From Trebonia sp963767685 (lineage in GTDB: Bacteria > Actinomycetota > Actinomycetes > Streptosporangiales > Streptosporangiaceae), in assembly GCA_963767685.1 (NCBI GenBank), contig CAVYEZ010000005.1, positions 1,550,001 to 1,614,000 on the forward strand: DNA of 64,000 nt. The letters run 5' to 3'. Positions 44,560 through 52,017 of this stretch are shown here, one piece after another. Numbering within the stretch: position 1 is the first letter of the stretch; the number at the start of each line of letters is the position of its first letter. Under the pieces are notes generated by a model. It saw nothing but the letters and a program-made list of their open reading frames with translations. It did not search any database and had not been told where the DNA came from. The translations under genes and the position numbers were made by a program.

Positions 44560-45288
44560 ATGAGCCCTCTCTCTGGAGTGCTGGGCGAGGCCTGGGCGCT
44601 GTACAAGCGCTATGCCTCGCACTTCATCGCGATCTCGTTCTCCATCTACCTGGTGATCGCCGTCGTTAGCGCGCTGCTGAGCTGGGTGCTTGGCTCCGCC
44701 GGCGCGTTCATCGGGCTGATCCTCACCGTGTTCGGCGCGTTCCTGCTGCAGGCGGCGCTGGTGAAGGCCGTGCAGGACGTGCGGGACGGGACCATCGACC
44801 TGGACCTGCGCGCGACGCTCCAGGCGGCACTGCCGTACGTCGGCGCGGTGGCGATCGCGTCGATCCTCGCCGCCATCGGCATCGGCATCGGGCTCTTCCT
44901 CATCATCGTGCCCGGGCTGATCCTGCTCACGTTCTGGTCGCTGCTCGTGCCGGAGATCGTGATCGGCGGCGCGGGCGCGATCGAGGCGTTCGGCCGGAGC
45001 TGGCGGACCGTCCGGGGCTACGCGTGGAACGTGTTCGGCACGCTCGTCGTGGTATGGATCGTCATGATTCTCGTGGAGGTCGTGCTGTCGGCCGTCCTGC
45101 TCGCGTTGCCCTACGGCTGGCGCAGCTTCATCTCCGACCTCGTGTCCGGTGCCCTGGTGGCGCCGTTCCTCGCCGCGGTCGTCACGCTCGTCTACTACCG
45201 GCTCAGCGCCGCGCACGGCGAGCGGGCCGAGCCGGCCCAGCCGGGCGCAGGCTACGGCCCGTACGACGGCGGCGGGTTCCCCTCCTAA
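44560..45288 (+). CDS. Polytopic membrane protein (glycerophosphodiesterase-membrane-domain-like)
   Basis: The 242-residue protein has five or six hydrophobic segments. Notable are GLFLIIVPGLILLTFWSLLV followed by PEIVIGGAGAIEAFGRSWRT, a pattern common in bacterial DUF/GPDPase membrane-domain proteins of the YciC type. The C-terminal tail is a flexible Gly/Pro-rich cytoplasmic or external stretch. No enzyme motif is seen. It is divergent from the sigma gene and may share its promoter region. It converges on the LLM oxidoreductase. Confidence 0.65.
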   Translation: MSPLSGVLGEAWALYKRYASHFIAISFSIYLVIAVVSALLSWVLGSAGAFIGLILTVFGAFLLQAALVKAVQDVRDGTIDLDLRATLQAALPYVGAVAIASILAAIGIGIGLFLIIVPGLILLTFWSLLVPEIVIGGAGAIEAFGRSWRTVRGYAWNVFGTLVVVWIVMILVEVVLSAVLLALPYGWRSFISDLVSGALVAPFLAAVVTLVYYRLSAAHGERAEPAQPGAGYGPYDGGGFPS

Positions 45289-46140
45289 CGCGAGCAGCGG
45301 CTGCACCCGCTCGGCCGCGAACCTGACGAAGGCCACCGGGTCGTCGTCGTCGGCACCGGGGTGGAGCACGACCTTGTCCACCCCGGCCGCCGCCCAGAAG
45401 CGGACGGCTTCCGCGACCGCGTGAGCGTCACCCGCGACGGCGGCGGTGCCGGCCCGCCCCATCGCCTCGAGCCGCCGCGCCGCGCCCGGGCCGGTCACGG
45501 TCAGCAGGTAGAGGACGACCGGGTGCGCGCCGGCCCGGCCGGCCGCCGCGCGGGCCTCGTCGACCGCCCGGCGCGCGGCGCGCACCCGCTCGACCGTGCC
45601 GGTTGAGTCCAGGATGGTGCCGTCCGCGAGCTCGGCGCTCAGCTTGAGTGTGCGCGGGCCGGCCGCTGCGGCGAAGACCGGCGGCGACGTGAGCGGCGGC
45701 CAGTCAAGCGCGACGTCATCTAGCCGCACGTAGCGGCCCGCGACGGTCAGCCGCTCGCCGCGCAGCAGCCCCCGCAGCGCGGGCAGGTACTCGCCGAGCA
45801 AGGTCACCGGGGACTCCGCGCGGGCGCCGACCTGGCTCATCCAGCGCTGCACGCCGTGGCCGACGCCGACCGTCACCCGGCCGGGGAACAGGCGGTGCAG
45901 CGCGGCGGTCTCCATCGCGGTCAGCGCCACGTTCCGCAGCGGGACGGGGACCACCCCGATCGCGACCGGCAGCCGCTCGGTCCAGGCGAGCAGCGCCGAC
46001 GCGAGGCTCATCGCCCCGCCGAAGAAGCAGTCCTCCCATAGCCACAGCTCCGCCAGGCCGCAATCCTCGGCCGCGCGCGCCACCGTACGAACGTGCTCTG
46101 GCGGAATCTGAGGCCAGCAGGTGGCCGCGAGAATCGTCAT
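45286..46140 (-). CDS. LLM-class (F420-dependent) oxidoreductase
   Basis: The luciferase-like TIM barrel is clear over about 285 residues: AEDCGLAELWLWEDCFFGGA near residue 28, LPVAIGVVPVPLRNVALTAM near 57, HRLFPGRVTVGVGHG near 82, PPVFAAAAGPRTLKLSAELA near 153 and a late VDKVVLHPGADDDDPVAFVR. Such actinobacterial enzymes usually use coenzyme F420. The expected stop near 45286 is missing: the frame continues antisense through the membrane gene and then in the frame of the sigma gene to 43891. A TAG in the +1 frame at this spot suggests a single-base loss. I give the domain end as the gene end. Confidence 0.75.
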
Positions 46141-46168
46141 GCCGCCAATACTGCCGGAGCCGGCGGCG

Positions 46169-46753
46169 TCAGCTTGCCTCGGTGTCGCGCAGGCGCAGGC
46201 GGCGCGTCAGCCGGGCCGGGTGAATGGTGATCGGGAACGGGCGCTCGACGGTTAGCGGGGCCGTCGTAATCGCGACCGTGACGTAGCGGCCGTCGCGGAG
46301 CTCGAAGACGGTCACCTCCGGCTGCGCCGGGTCGGGGTCGACGATCCAGTACGACGGGACGCCGAACCTCTGACAGGCAGTTTTCTTCCGGTTCAGGTCG
46401 ATGATCGCGGTGCTGGGCGACCTAACTTCGACAACGAGCAACGGCGGCTTAGTGAACTTAGGGTCGCCAACATCGTCAATGGGAACCACAACAAGGTCCG
46501 GCGCGAACTCGGTCTTAGCGGAGAGTTGCAGCGCCGGCTCGGGAACCACGAGGAAGTCATCCGGGCTCACGCTGCTCAGCAGGCCGTACAGGCGTCCCAG
46601 AACAGCCTGATGGATCGTCGTCGGACGGGGGCTCACGACTAGCACCCCGTCAAGCAACTCGTACCGGCGGGCGTCGTTAGGCAGCCGGTCCAGTTCCTCC
46701 ACCGTGAAAGGTCCGGTCTTGACATGTGGCTCTCCGAAAGTCACAGCACTCAT
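46169..46753 (-). CDS. Uma2-family (DUF820) endonuclease-like protein
   Basis: The 194-residue protein has the Uma2/DUF820 pattern, a PD-(D/E)XK-type fold: FTVEELDRLPNDARRYELLD at the start, LVVSPRPTTIHQ, FAPDLVVVP near residue 95 with the active-site Asp, LLVVEVRSPSTAIIDLNRKK near 112 with Glu-x-Lys residues, and YWIVDPD. Members are numerous in actinobacteria and cyanobacteria, and their function is largely unknown. The ATG at 46753 has a GAAGGGGG box. The longer open frame to 46915 lacks domain character. Confidence 0.8.
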   Translation of the reverse strand: MSAVTFGEPHVKTGPFTVEELDRLPNDARRYELLDGVLVVSPRPTTIHQAVLGRLYGLLSSVSPDDFLVVPEPALQLSAKTEFAPDLVVVPIDDVGDPKFTKPPLLVVEVRSPSTAIIDLNRKKTACQRFGVPSYWIVDPDPAQPEVTVFELRDGRYVTVAITTAPLTVERPFPITIHPARLTRRLRLRDTEAS

Positions 46754-46932
46754 GGTGCCCCCTTCTGTTGATGGCGTCCACTCTGCCGCGGCCGTCTGAC
46801 ATTGCCGAGGCAAGCAGCGACGGACCGTAACCGGCTCGTAATTTCCTTGACAGCGGGCCACACGTCGCTGCGGGCGTCGTCGCCGCCGACGTCGCACTAG
46901 GGCCACGCGCGGCATGAGGCCAGGGCGAGGTT

Positions 46933-46938
46933 TATGGT
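46933..46938 (+). promoter_or_regulatory. -10 hexamer TATGGT for tenA
   Basis: TATGGT is followed by GACGGC and then the GTG start at 46945, matching the six-base leaderless spacing. No thi-box or riboswitch precedes this gene. Confidence 0.5.
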
Positions 46939-46944
46939 GACGGC

Positions 46945-47613
46945 GTGGACGAGTCGTTCAGTGCGGGGCTCTGGGACAGCATCAGCGATATTTACGGGGC
47001 GATCCTCGCGCATCCCTTCGTTACCGGGCTGACCGACGGGACGCTGCCCGCCGAGTCGTTCGCGTTCTACGTGATCCAGGACGCGCTATACCTGCGCGAG
47101 TACGCGCGGGCGCTGGCGGCCATCGCGAGCCGGGCGCCCACGGCCGGCGCGACGCGGATGTTCGCCGGGCACGCGGCGGACGCGATCGCGGCCGAACTGG
47201 AACTACATGGGGCGCTTCTCGACGAGCTGGGAATTCCACCGGAAATTCTGCAGAGCGCCGAGCCCGCCCCGACCAACCTCGCCTATACCAGTTACCTGCT
47301 CGCCACCGTACGGGGCGGCAGCTATGCCGAGGGAGTCGGCGCGGTCCTGCCTTGCTACTGGATTTATGCGGCCGTCGGCAAGGAACTCATCGGCCGCGGC
47401 TCCCCGGATCCGCGTTACCAGCGCTGGATTACCACCTACGGCGGCGACGACTACGGCGATGTCGTGGCCGATGTGATCAGCGAGCTGAACCGTGTTTCCC
47501 ACGGCCTTTCCGAAGATGAGCGGGCCCGAGTACACCGCCACTTCCGGACGACGAGCAGGTACGAGTGGATGTTCTGGGAGATGGGCTGGGCCAAGGAATC
47601 CTGGCCCGTCTGA
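46945..47613 (+). CDS. tenA: TenA-family thiaminase II/thiamine salvage protein
   Basis: The 222-residue all-helical protein has TenA landmarks: FVTGLTDGTLPAESFAFYVI then QDALYLREYARALA near residue 45 with the binding Asp, YTSYLLATVRGGSYAEGVGA near 115, and the catalytic cysteine in VLPCYWIYAAVGKEL near 137. A C-terminal EWMFWEMGW carries the usual acidic residue. It probably hydrolyses aminopyrimidine breakdown products to feed HMP salvage. It lies 2.4 kb from the thiO-thiS-thiG-thiD operon and is not under the riboswitch. Initiation is at GTG. Confidence 0.85.
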   Translation: MDESFSAGLWDSISDIYGAILAHPFVTGLTDGTLPAESFAFYVIQDALYLREYARALAAIASRAPTAGATRMFAGHAADAIAAELELHGALLDELGIPPEILQSAEPAPTNLAYTSYLLATVRGGSYAEGVGAVLPCYWIYAAVGKELIGRGSPDPRYQRWITTYGGDDYGDVVADVISELNRVSHGLSEDERARVHRHFRTTSRYEWMFWEMGWAKESWPV

Positions 47614-47810
47614 TCGGTCTATACCTCTGCGACACGCGATTGCGGTAACGCGACACGCATGATTTCGGGGATTCCGGGGAGCACTTACCCCGCGACATGA
47701 GTTATGCTTACTTCAAGCTAAGCGTTGCAAAGCCGGGTTGCCGATCGCGGGGAACCGGCATTTACCCAGGCTTGTGCGGGACGGGGTGGGTCCTGGCGCC
47801 TAACGCTCCG

Positions 47811-47831
47811 CAGCTATCGGTATGATAGCTG
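47811..47831 (+). promoter_or_regulatory. Dyad in the lsr2 leader
   Basis: CAGCTATC (47811-47818) and GATAGCTG (47824-47831) are exact inverted repeats around GGTAT, 26 bases before the lsr2 GTG. GGTAT and ATACC form a second overlapping dyad. This AT-containing stretch may be an Lsr2 autoregulation site or a leader hairpin. Further upstream GCGACACGC occurs twice (about 47631 and 47650). Confidence 0.45.
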
Positions 47832-47857
47832 TCGATACCAGGAAAGGCGGATTCCAA

Positions 47858-48205
47858 GTGGCCCAAAAGATCACAACACTCTTCATAGACGACATTGACG
47901 GCGGGGCGGCTCAGGGCACCGTACGGTTCGCCCTGGACGGGACTGATTACGAGATCGACCTGAACGAGAAGCACTCTGAGGAGCTTCGGTCGGCTCTCGG
48001 CAAGTACGTCACGCACGCACGCAAGGTCGGCGGTGCCGCTCGTCGCGGCGGTCGCGTCGCAGGTCGCGCCGGTCGCGGGGGCAGCTCGGCGCAGAACACG
48101 ACCGAAATCAGGAACTGGGCGCGCGAGAACGGGATCGACATTAAGGACCGCGGTCGCGTGCCCGGCGATGTCGTTGCCAAGTACCAGGCAGCCACCGGCA
48201 AGTAG
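47858..48205 (+). CDS. lsr2: Lsr2 nucleoid-associated protein / xenogeneic silencer
   Basis: The 115-residue protein has the Lsr2 plan: N-terminal dimerisation domain (AQKITTLFIDDIDGGAAQGT, then YEIDLNEKHSEELRSALGKY), a basic Gly/Arg linker (AARRGGRVAGRAGRGG) and the C-terminal DNA-binding domain with the AT-hook-like RGR in IKDRGRVPGDVVAKYQAA. It coats and bridges AT-rich, often foreign DNA. The GTG at 47858, directly before AQK, matches other Lsr2 starts and has an AGGAAAGG box. The ATG at 47822 would add 12 atypical residues. A strong intrinsic terminator follows at 48271. Confidence 0.93.
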   Translation: MAQKITTLFIDDIDGGAAQGTVRFALDGTDYEIDLNEKHSEELRSALGKYVTHARKVGGAARRGGRVAGRAGRGGSSAQNTTEIRNWARENGIDIKDRGRVPGDVVAKYQAATGK

Positions 48206-48270
48206 CCAACCTACGTAGAAATACCTACCTTCTACGTGGCTGACTACCGAGCCTTGCTCGTCAAAACGAG

Positions 48271-48301
48271 AAACGCCCCCGGCATCGCCGGGGGCGTTTT
48301 T
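48271..48301 (+). terminator. Rho-independent terminator of lsr2
   Basis: AAACGCCCCCGGC (48271-48283) pairs exactly with GCCGGGGGCGTTT (48287-48299) around ATC, and a TTTTT run follows. It lies 66 bases beyond the lsr2 stop. This is the clearest classical terminator in the window. Confidence 0.9.
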
Positions 48302-48347
48302 CTACGGTCAGATCGGGGAAGACCGTGCCGTCGAAGACACAGCGCAA

Positions 48348-49697
48348 TCAGGCGTATGCGGATTGCTCGCCACCTTCGCTCCCCGCTTCGCTATCGACGT
48401 CATCGCTATCCGGGTCTTCGCTGACGTCGCTATCCGCATCTTCGCTCACGGCCGTACCGGCGGCGTCTCGTGTGGCCTCATCTCCCCCGGCCGGCGACCA
48501 CGGCGATGCGGGGAATCCCGGCATTACCGGATGCCCCGGCTCGGTGAAGAGCCACGCGCAGGATACGAGCAGGGAAATAACGAAGACAAAGTAAACCCAG
48601 AAGATTCCGGTAAGCCCGGAGGAGATCGTCAGCCCGTACGCGGAGGCTTGCGCGGACGAGATGCCGAACATCGCGGGCGACGCCGGCTGGCCCGCCTGGA
48701 TAAGGGCGGACACCGCCTCGCCGGCGAGCGGCACGATCGCGCCGGCGAGCAGCAGCGCCCCCTGGCGCGGCGGGCGCCACAGCGCCGCGAGCGTGGCCAC
48801 CACGATGATCGCCACCATGACGAGGACGTTGCCCGCGATCACCCAGCCCGGGTTGTCGAACGCGTTGCCCGCGGTGACGGTCTGCGAGGTGCCCTCGCTG
48901 GCGAACGCCAGGACGTAGTTGTCCCACGACGGGGCGAACGCCGCGGCGGTACCGATCCCGGCGAGCACGAGCAGCGCCAGGGGCCCGGCGTGCCCTCGGG
49001 TGGGCCGAACCGGCCGCGAGGGCAGCTGAGCCGGCCCGGGGTTAGCACGGAACGCGAGCGCGGAGCCGGCGGTGCAGGCCAGCCAGCCGAGCAGGCTTAT
49101 CACCAGGCCGGAGCCGAGCGAGACGCCGGATATCGCCTCGCCGGTGTCCGCGAAGAACAGCCCGAGCGTGACCGCGCTCAGCCCAAGCCCGAACAGCGCA
49201 CCGAACCGGGCCGCGTTGCTCGGCCGCGCGACGCTCAGCGCGACCAGCGCCGCCGTCCCCGCCCAGCCCGTCACGTACAGCAGGTGGGGGACGACCTGGT
49301 CCCACTGCGAAAGCAGGCTCTGGCCCCCTTCGTAGGCGGGGAAGAGCCCCGCCAGGCCGAGCACCACGCCGAGCACGAGGAGCCCCTCGCCGAGGAGCAG
49401 CGCCGGGCCGCGCCGCGGGGGCCGGCCTGGCGGGGCATCGCTCGCACCGTCATTGTCCGGGCGACGACCAAGCCTCAGCCGCAGGCCCCGGCGCTCCCGC
49501 GTGACCGGCTTGATCGTGCCCGGGTCTTCCGTCGCGACGAACCTCGCCCACGCCTGCTGCCAGCCGTCGCGGTTCTCCGGCCACCGGTCGACCGGCGCGT
49601 CATACGGCGCGCCGACCACCCAAATGCCGTAGAACCGCTTTCCCCGACCGATCTCATATTTCTCGCCCCGATGCGAGATGACCGCCTTGTCCGGCAC
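48348..49697 (-). CDS. Polytopic membrane protein with an acidic repetitive tail
   Basis: The 449-residue protein has a soluble N-terminal region of about 95 residues (HRGEKYEIGRGKRFYGIWVV, then WPENRDGWQQAWARFVA). Ten or so hydrophobic segments follow (about 97-400), then a 40-residue acidic tail repeating SEDADSD, SEDPDSD and DSEAGSE. I recognise no transporter or enzyme motif. The N-terminal part is common in actinobacterial membrane proteins of unknown role. It converges on lsr2 across the terminator. Confidence 0.6.
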   Translation of the reverse strand: MPDKAVISHRGEKYEIGRGKRFYGIWVVGAPYDAPVDRWPENRDGWQQAWARFVATEDPGTIKPVTRERRGLRLRLGRRPDNDGASDAPPGRPPRRGPALLLGEGLLVLGVVLGLAGLFPAYEGGQSLLSQWDQVVPHLLYVTGWAGTAALVALSVARPSNAARFGALFGLGLSAVTLGLFFADTGEAISGVSLGSGLVISLLGWLACTAGSALAFRANPGPAQLPSRPVRPTRGHAGPLALLVLAGIGTAAAFAPSWDNYVLAFASEGTSQTVTAGNAFDNPGWVIAGNVLVMVAIIVVATLAALWRPPRQGALLLAGAIVPLAGEAVSALIQAGQPASPAMFGISSAQASAYGLTISSGLTGIFWVYFVFVISLLVSCAWLFTEPGHPVMPGFPASPWSPAGGDEATRDAAGTAVSEDADSDVSEDPDSDDVDSEAGSEGGEQSAYA

Positions 49698-49890
49698 GGC
49701 TCTTGCCTCCAGCTCACGCTTGTCACTGCTTATGTCCCCGACAGTAGGCAGCCGAACTGGAAGCTTGCTGAAGACTTCCTAAGCTGCGACTGTATCCGCT
49801 GGTCACAGCCGAAACGAGAAATCTCAATACCGACGGCGGACTCAGTTTGCACAGCGCACGTGGAGGCTGGGCCCGGCGGCCGTTCCGGCC

Positions 49891-50002
49891 CTGTGGCCCC
49901 CTAGGTCAGATTTTTTCGTCTGTGGGTGCCCCGGGGTCACTAGAGGCAGCCGTGTGTGCCCCAGGGCCGGAATATACGGGCTGTGGGTGCCACAAGGGCA
50001 CA
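49891..50002. repeat. Four dyad repeats spaced about 30 bp
   Basis: Four copies of a CTGTGGGTGCCCC-like motif begin at 49891, 49920, 49951 and 49981. Several are themselves inverted repeats, such as GTGCCCCGGGGTCAC and GTGCCACAAGGGCAC. They lie between the membrane protein gene and thiD, both on the minus strand, so upstream of the former. The regular spacing near three helical turns suggests a cooperative binding array. No gene is seen in 49698-50034. Confidence 0.5.
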
Positions 50003-50034
50003 ATCGTCGGCGTCCGGCAGGCGACGACCGGACG

Positions 50035-50856
50035 TTACGTTCGTGAAGGGGATGAGAAGGCCGGGGCGGTCGCGGGGTCGTCCCCCCGCAAGTAGTGCAG
50101 CACGTGAACGGGGCCGTCGCCGCCGCCTATCCCGGCGAGGCCGTGGGCGACCGCGTCGCCGGCGACCGCCGCGGCCTGGCGGGCCGCGTCGGCGAGGGAG
50201 AGGCCCGCCGCCAGGCCGGCGGCGAGGGCCGCGGAGTGCGTGCAGCCGGCGCCGTGCGTCGCCGCGATGGCGTGCCGCGCGACCGGGATCGCCAGGTGCG
50301 TCCGCCCGTCGAAGAGGTGGTCGGCCGGCGTGGCGCCGTGGCCGCCGGTCACCAGGGCCGCGCCGGCGCCCATCGCCACCAGGCGCTCGGCCAGCGCGGC
50401 CCGGTCCTCGGTGTCCAGGCCGGTGAGCGCCTGGGCTTCCGGCAGGTTGGGCGTGACGACCGTCGCCAGCGGGAACAGCCGCCCGGTCAGCGTGTCGACC
50501 GCGTCGGGGAGGAGCAGCCTGCTGCCCGAGCTGGCCACCATCACCGGGTCCACGACGAGCGGCAGCCGGCGCCCGGCCAGCTCATCCGCGACCGCCTCGA
50601 TGATGGCGGAGGAGAACAGCATGCCGGTCTTGGCGGCGTCGGCCCCGATGTCGTCGAGCACCGCCCTGATCTGCTCCCGAACGAATTCGGCGGGCTGCTC
50701 GGCGATCGCGGTCACGCCCAGCGTGTTCTGCGCGGTGAGCGCGACGATCGCGGACATGCCGTGCGCGCCGCAGCGGGCGAAGGCCTTCAGGTCCGCCTGG
50801 ATGCCCGCGCCGCCGCCGGAATCGGAGGAGGCGATCGTCAGCACCCTAGGGACCAT
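50035..50856 (-). CDS. thiD: Hydroxymethylpyrimidine/phosphomethylpyrimidine kinase
   Basis: The 273-residue protein is a ribokinase-fold HMP(-P) kinase: RVLTIASSDSGGGAGIQADL at the start, ARCGAHGMSAIVALTAQNTL, DPVMVASSGSRLL near residue 105, PNLPEAQALTG near 140 and a late HGAGCTHSAALAAGLAAGLS anion-hole/catalytic Asp region. In this copy the usual GTGCTLSAA reads GAGCTHSAA. It phosphorylates HMP to HMP-PP for thiamine synthesis. The ATG at 50856 fits the family. A GTG at 50877 overlapping the thiG stop (GTGA) is the alternative. It is the last gene of the riboswitch operon. Confidence 0.88.
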   Translation of the reverse strand: MVPRVLTIASSDSGGGAGIQADLKAFARCGAHGMSAIVALTAQNTLGVTAIAEQPAEFVREQIRAVLDDIGADAAKTGMLFSSAIIEAVADELAGRRLPLVVDPVMVASSGSRLLLPDAVDTLTGRLFPLATVVTPNLPEAQALTGLDTEDRAALAERLVAMGAGAALVTGGHGATPADHLFDGRTHLAIPVARHAIAATHGAGCTHSAALAAGLAAGLSLADAARQAAAVAGDAVAHGLAGIGGGDGPVHVLHYLRGDDPATAPAFSSPSRT

Positions 50857-50873
50857 GCTGTTATCTTCTCTTA

Positions 50874-51809
50874 TCACCTCTCAGACACCCTGCCGCTTCT
50901 GTCGCGAAGCGACATCGGGGGATACGGGCTGGGGGGTCCGGGGGGGTTCCCCCCGGGAGGCGGAGTGTCCCCCCGGGAGATATCCGAGCCCGGGGGGCGC
51001 GATACGACGGCGGTTTGCGCCATCGCGCCCCCAGGGCTCGACGCGACGGCGTGCCAGCGGCGCGGGATGCGGCCAGCCTCGTAGGCGGCCCGGCCCGCCT
51101 CGACGGCCAGGGCCATCGCCACCGCCATGCGCACCGGGTCGGCGGCCCGGGTGATCGCGGACGCGACGAGCACCGCGGCGCAGCCGAGCTCCATCGCCAG
51201 GGCCGCGTCGCTGGCGGTCCCGATGCCGGCGTCGAGGACCACGGGGACCCCGGCCCGTTCGACGATCATCGCGATGTTGTGCGGGTTCCTGATGCCGAGC
51301 CCGGACCCGATCGGGGCGCCGAGCGGCATGACGGCGGCACAGCCCGCCTCTTCGAGGCGCAGCGCGAGCACCGGGTCGTCGTTGGTGTAGGGCAGCACGG
51401 TGAACCCGTCCGCGACGAGCAGCTGGGCCGCCTCGAGGAGCTCGACCGGGTCGGGCAGCAGCGTGATGTCGTCGGCGACCACCTCGAGCTTGACCAGGTC
51501 GGTGTCCAGCGCCTCGCGGGCGAGCCGGGCGGTCAGCAGGGCCTCGGCCGCGGTGTGGCAGCCGGCCGTGTTCGGGATGACGGCGACGCCGGCCTGCCGG
51601 ATGGTGCCGATGAGCGATGCCTGCCCGCCGCTCACCCGGCGCATGGCGACCGTGGTGAGCTGGGTCCCCGACGCCGCGAGAACCTTGCCGAGGACGTCGA
51701 GTGAGGATGCTCCCCCGGTCCCGACGATCAGCCGTGACGTCAGGTCGCGGCCCGCTAGCTGCCATGGGCGGGCGACGGGCGGAGGCACGCTCCCGTTCTG
51801 GATGTTCAT
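50874..51809 (-). CDS. thiG: Thiazole synthase
   Basis: The 311-residue protein has the ThiG barrel: RLIVGTGGASSLDVL near residue 26, then ELTTVAMRR-like TTVAMRRV, AVIPNTAGCHTAAEAL near 77, the lysine-bearing DLVKLEVV near 103, VMPLGAPIGSGLGI and VVLDAGIGTASDAALAMELG. It condenses deoxyxylulose-5-phosphate, the glycine imine and ThiS thiocarboxylate. Family members are about 255-265 residues. This one has an extra C-terminal tail of about 45 residues (PGGNPPGPPSPYPPMS), encoded by a G/C-repetitive stretch. It lies between thiS and thiD. Confidence 0.9.
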   Translation of the reverse strand: MNIQNGSVPPPVARPWQLAGRDLTSRLIVGTGGASSLDVLGKVLAASGTQLTTVAMRRVSGGQASLIGTIRQAGVAVIPNTAGCHTAAEALLTARLAREALDTDLVKLEVVADDITLLPDPVELLEAAQLLVADGFTVLPYTNDDPVLALRLEEAGCAAVMPLGAPIGSGLGIRNPHNIAMIVERAGVPVVLDAGIGTASDAALAMELGCAAVLVASAITRAADPVRMAVAMALAVEAGRAAYEAGRIPRRWHAVASSPGGAMAQTAVVSRPPGSDISRGDTPPPGGNPPGPPSPYPPMSLRDRSGRVSER

Positions 51810-51816
51810 TTTCTTC

Positions 51817-52017
51817 CTATCCTCCCTGGACGGCGGTCACGACCTCGACCACGGATCCGTCGGCGAGCGGGGTATCCGGCCAGGCGCGCCGGGGCACGAC
51901 CGCGCCGTCGAGCGCGGCGGCGACGCCCTTCGCGGACGGGACGAGCTGGGTCACGAGGTCCGCGAGGGTGGTGCCGGGCGGCAGCTCGCGCAGGTCGCCG
52001 TTGACAGTGAGGGTCAT
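51817..52017 (-). CDS. thiS: Sulfur carrier protein ThiS
   Basis: The 66-residue ubiquitin-like protein begins MTLTVNGDLRELPPGTTLAD and ends VVTAVQGG. The terminal Gly-Gly is needed for adenylation and thiocarboxylate formation. It donates sulfur to ThiG, whose gene starts eight bases downstream. Its ATG overlaps the thiO stop. Confidence 0.9.
   Translation of the reverse strand: MTLTVNGDLRELPPGTTLADLVTQLVPSAKGVAAALDGAVVPRRAWPDTPLADGSVVEVVTAVQGG

Noticed and set aside
43891..44560. A fused LLM-sigma protein
   Set aside because: The middle of the open frame is antisense to a good membrane-protein gene, and the sigma gene has its own strong ribosome-binding site.
49891..50002. Possible small CRISPR array
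   Set aside because: Units are degenerate, the motif is about 13 bases, spacers are only about 17 bases, and no cas genes are present.
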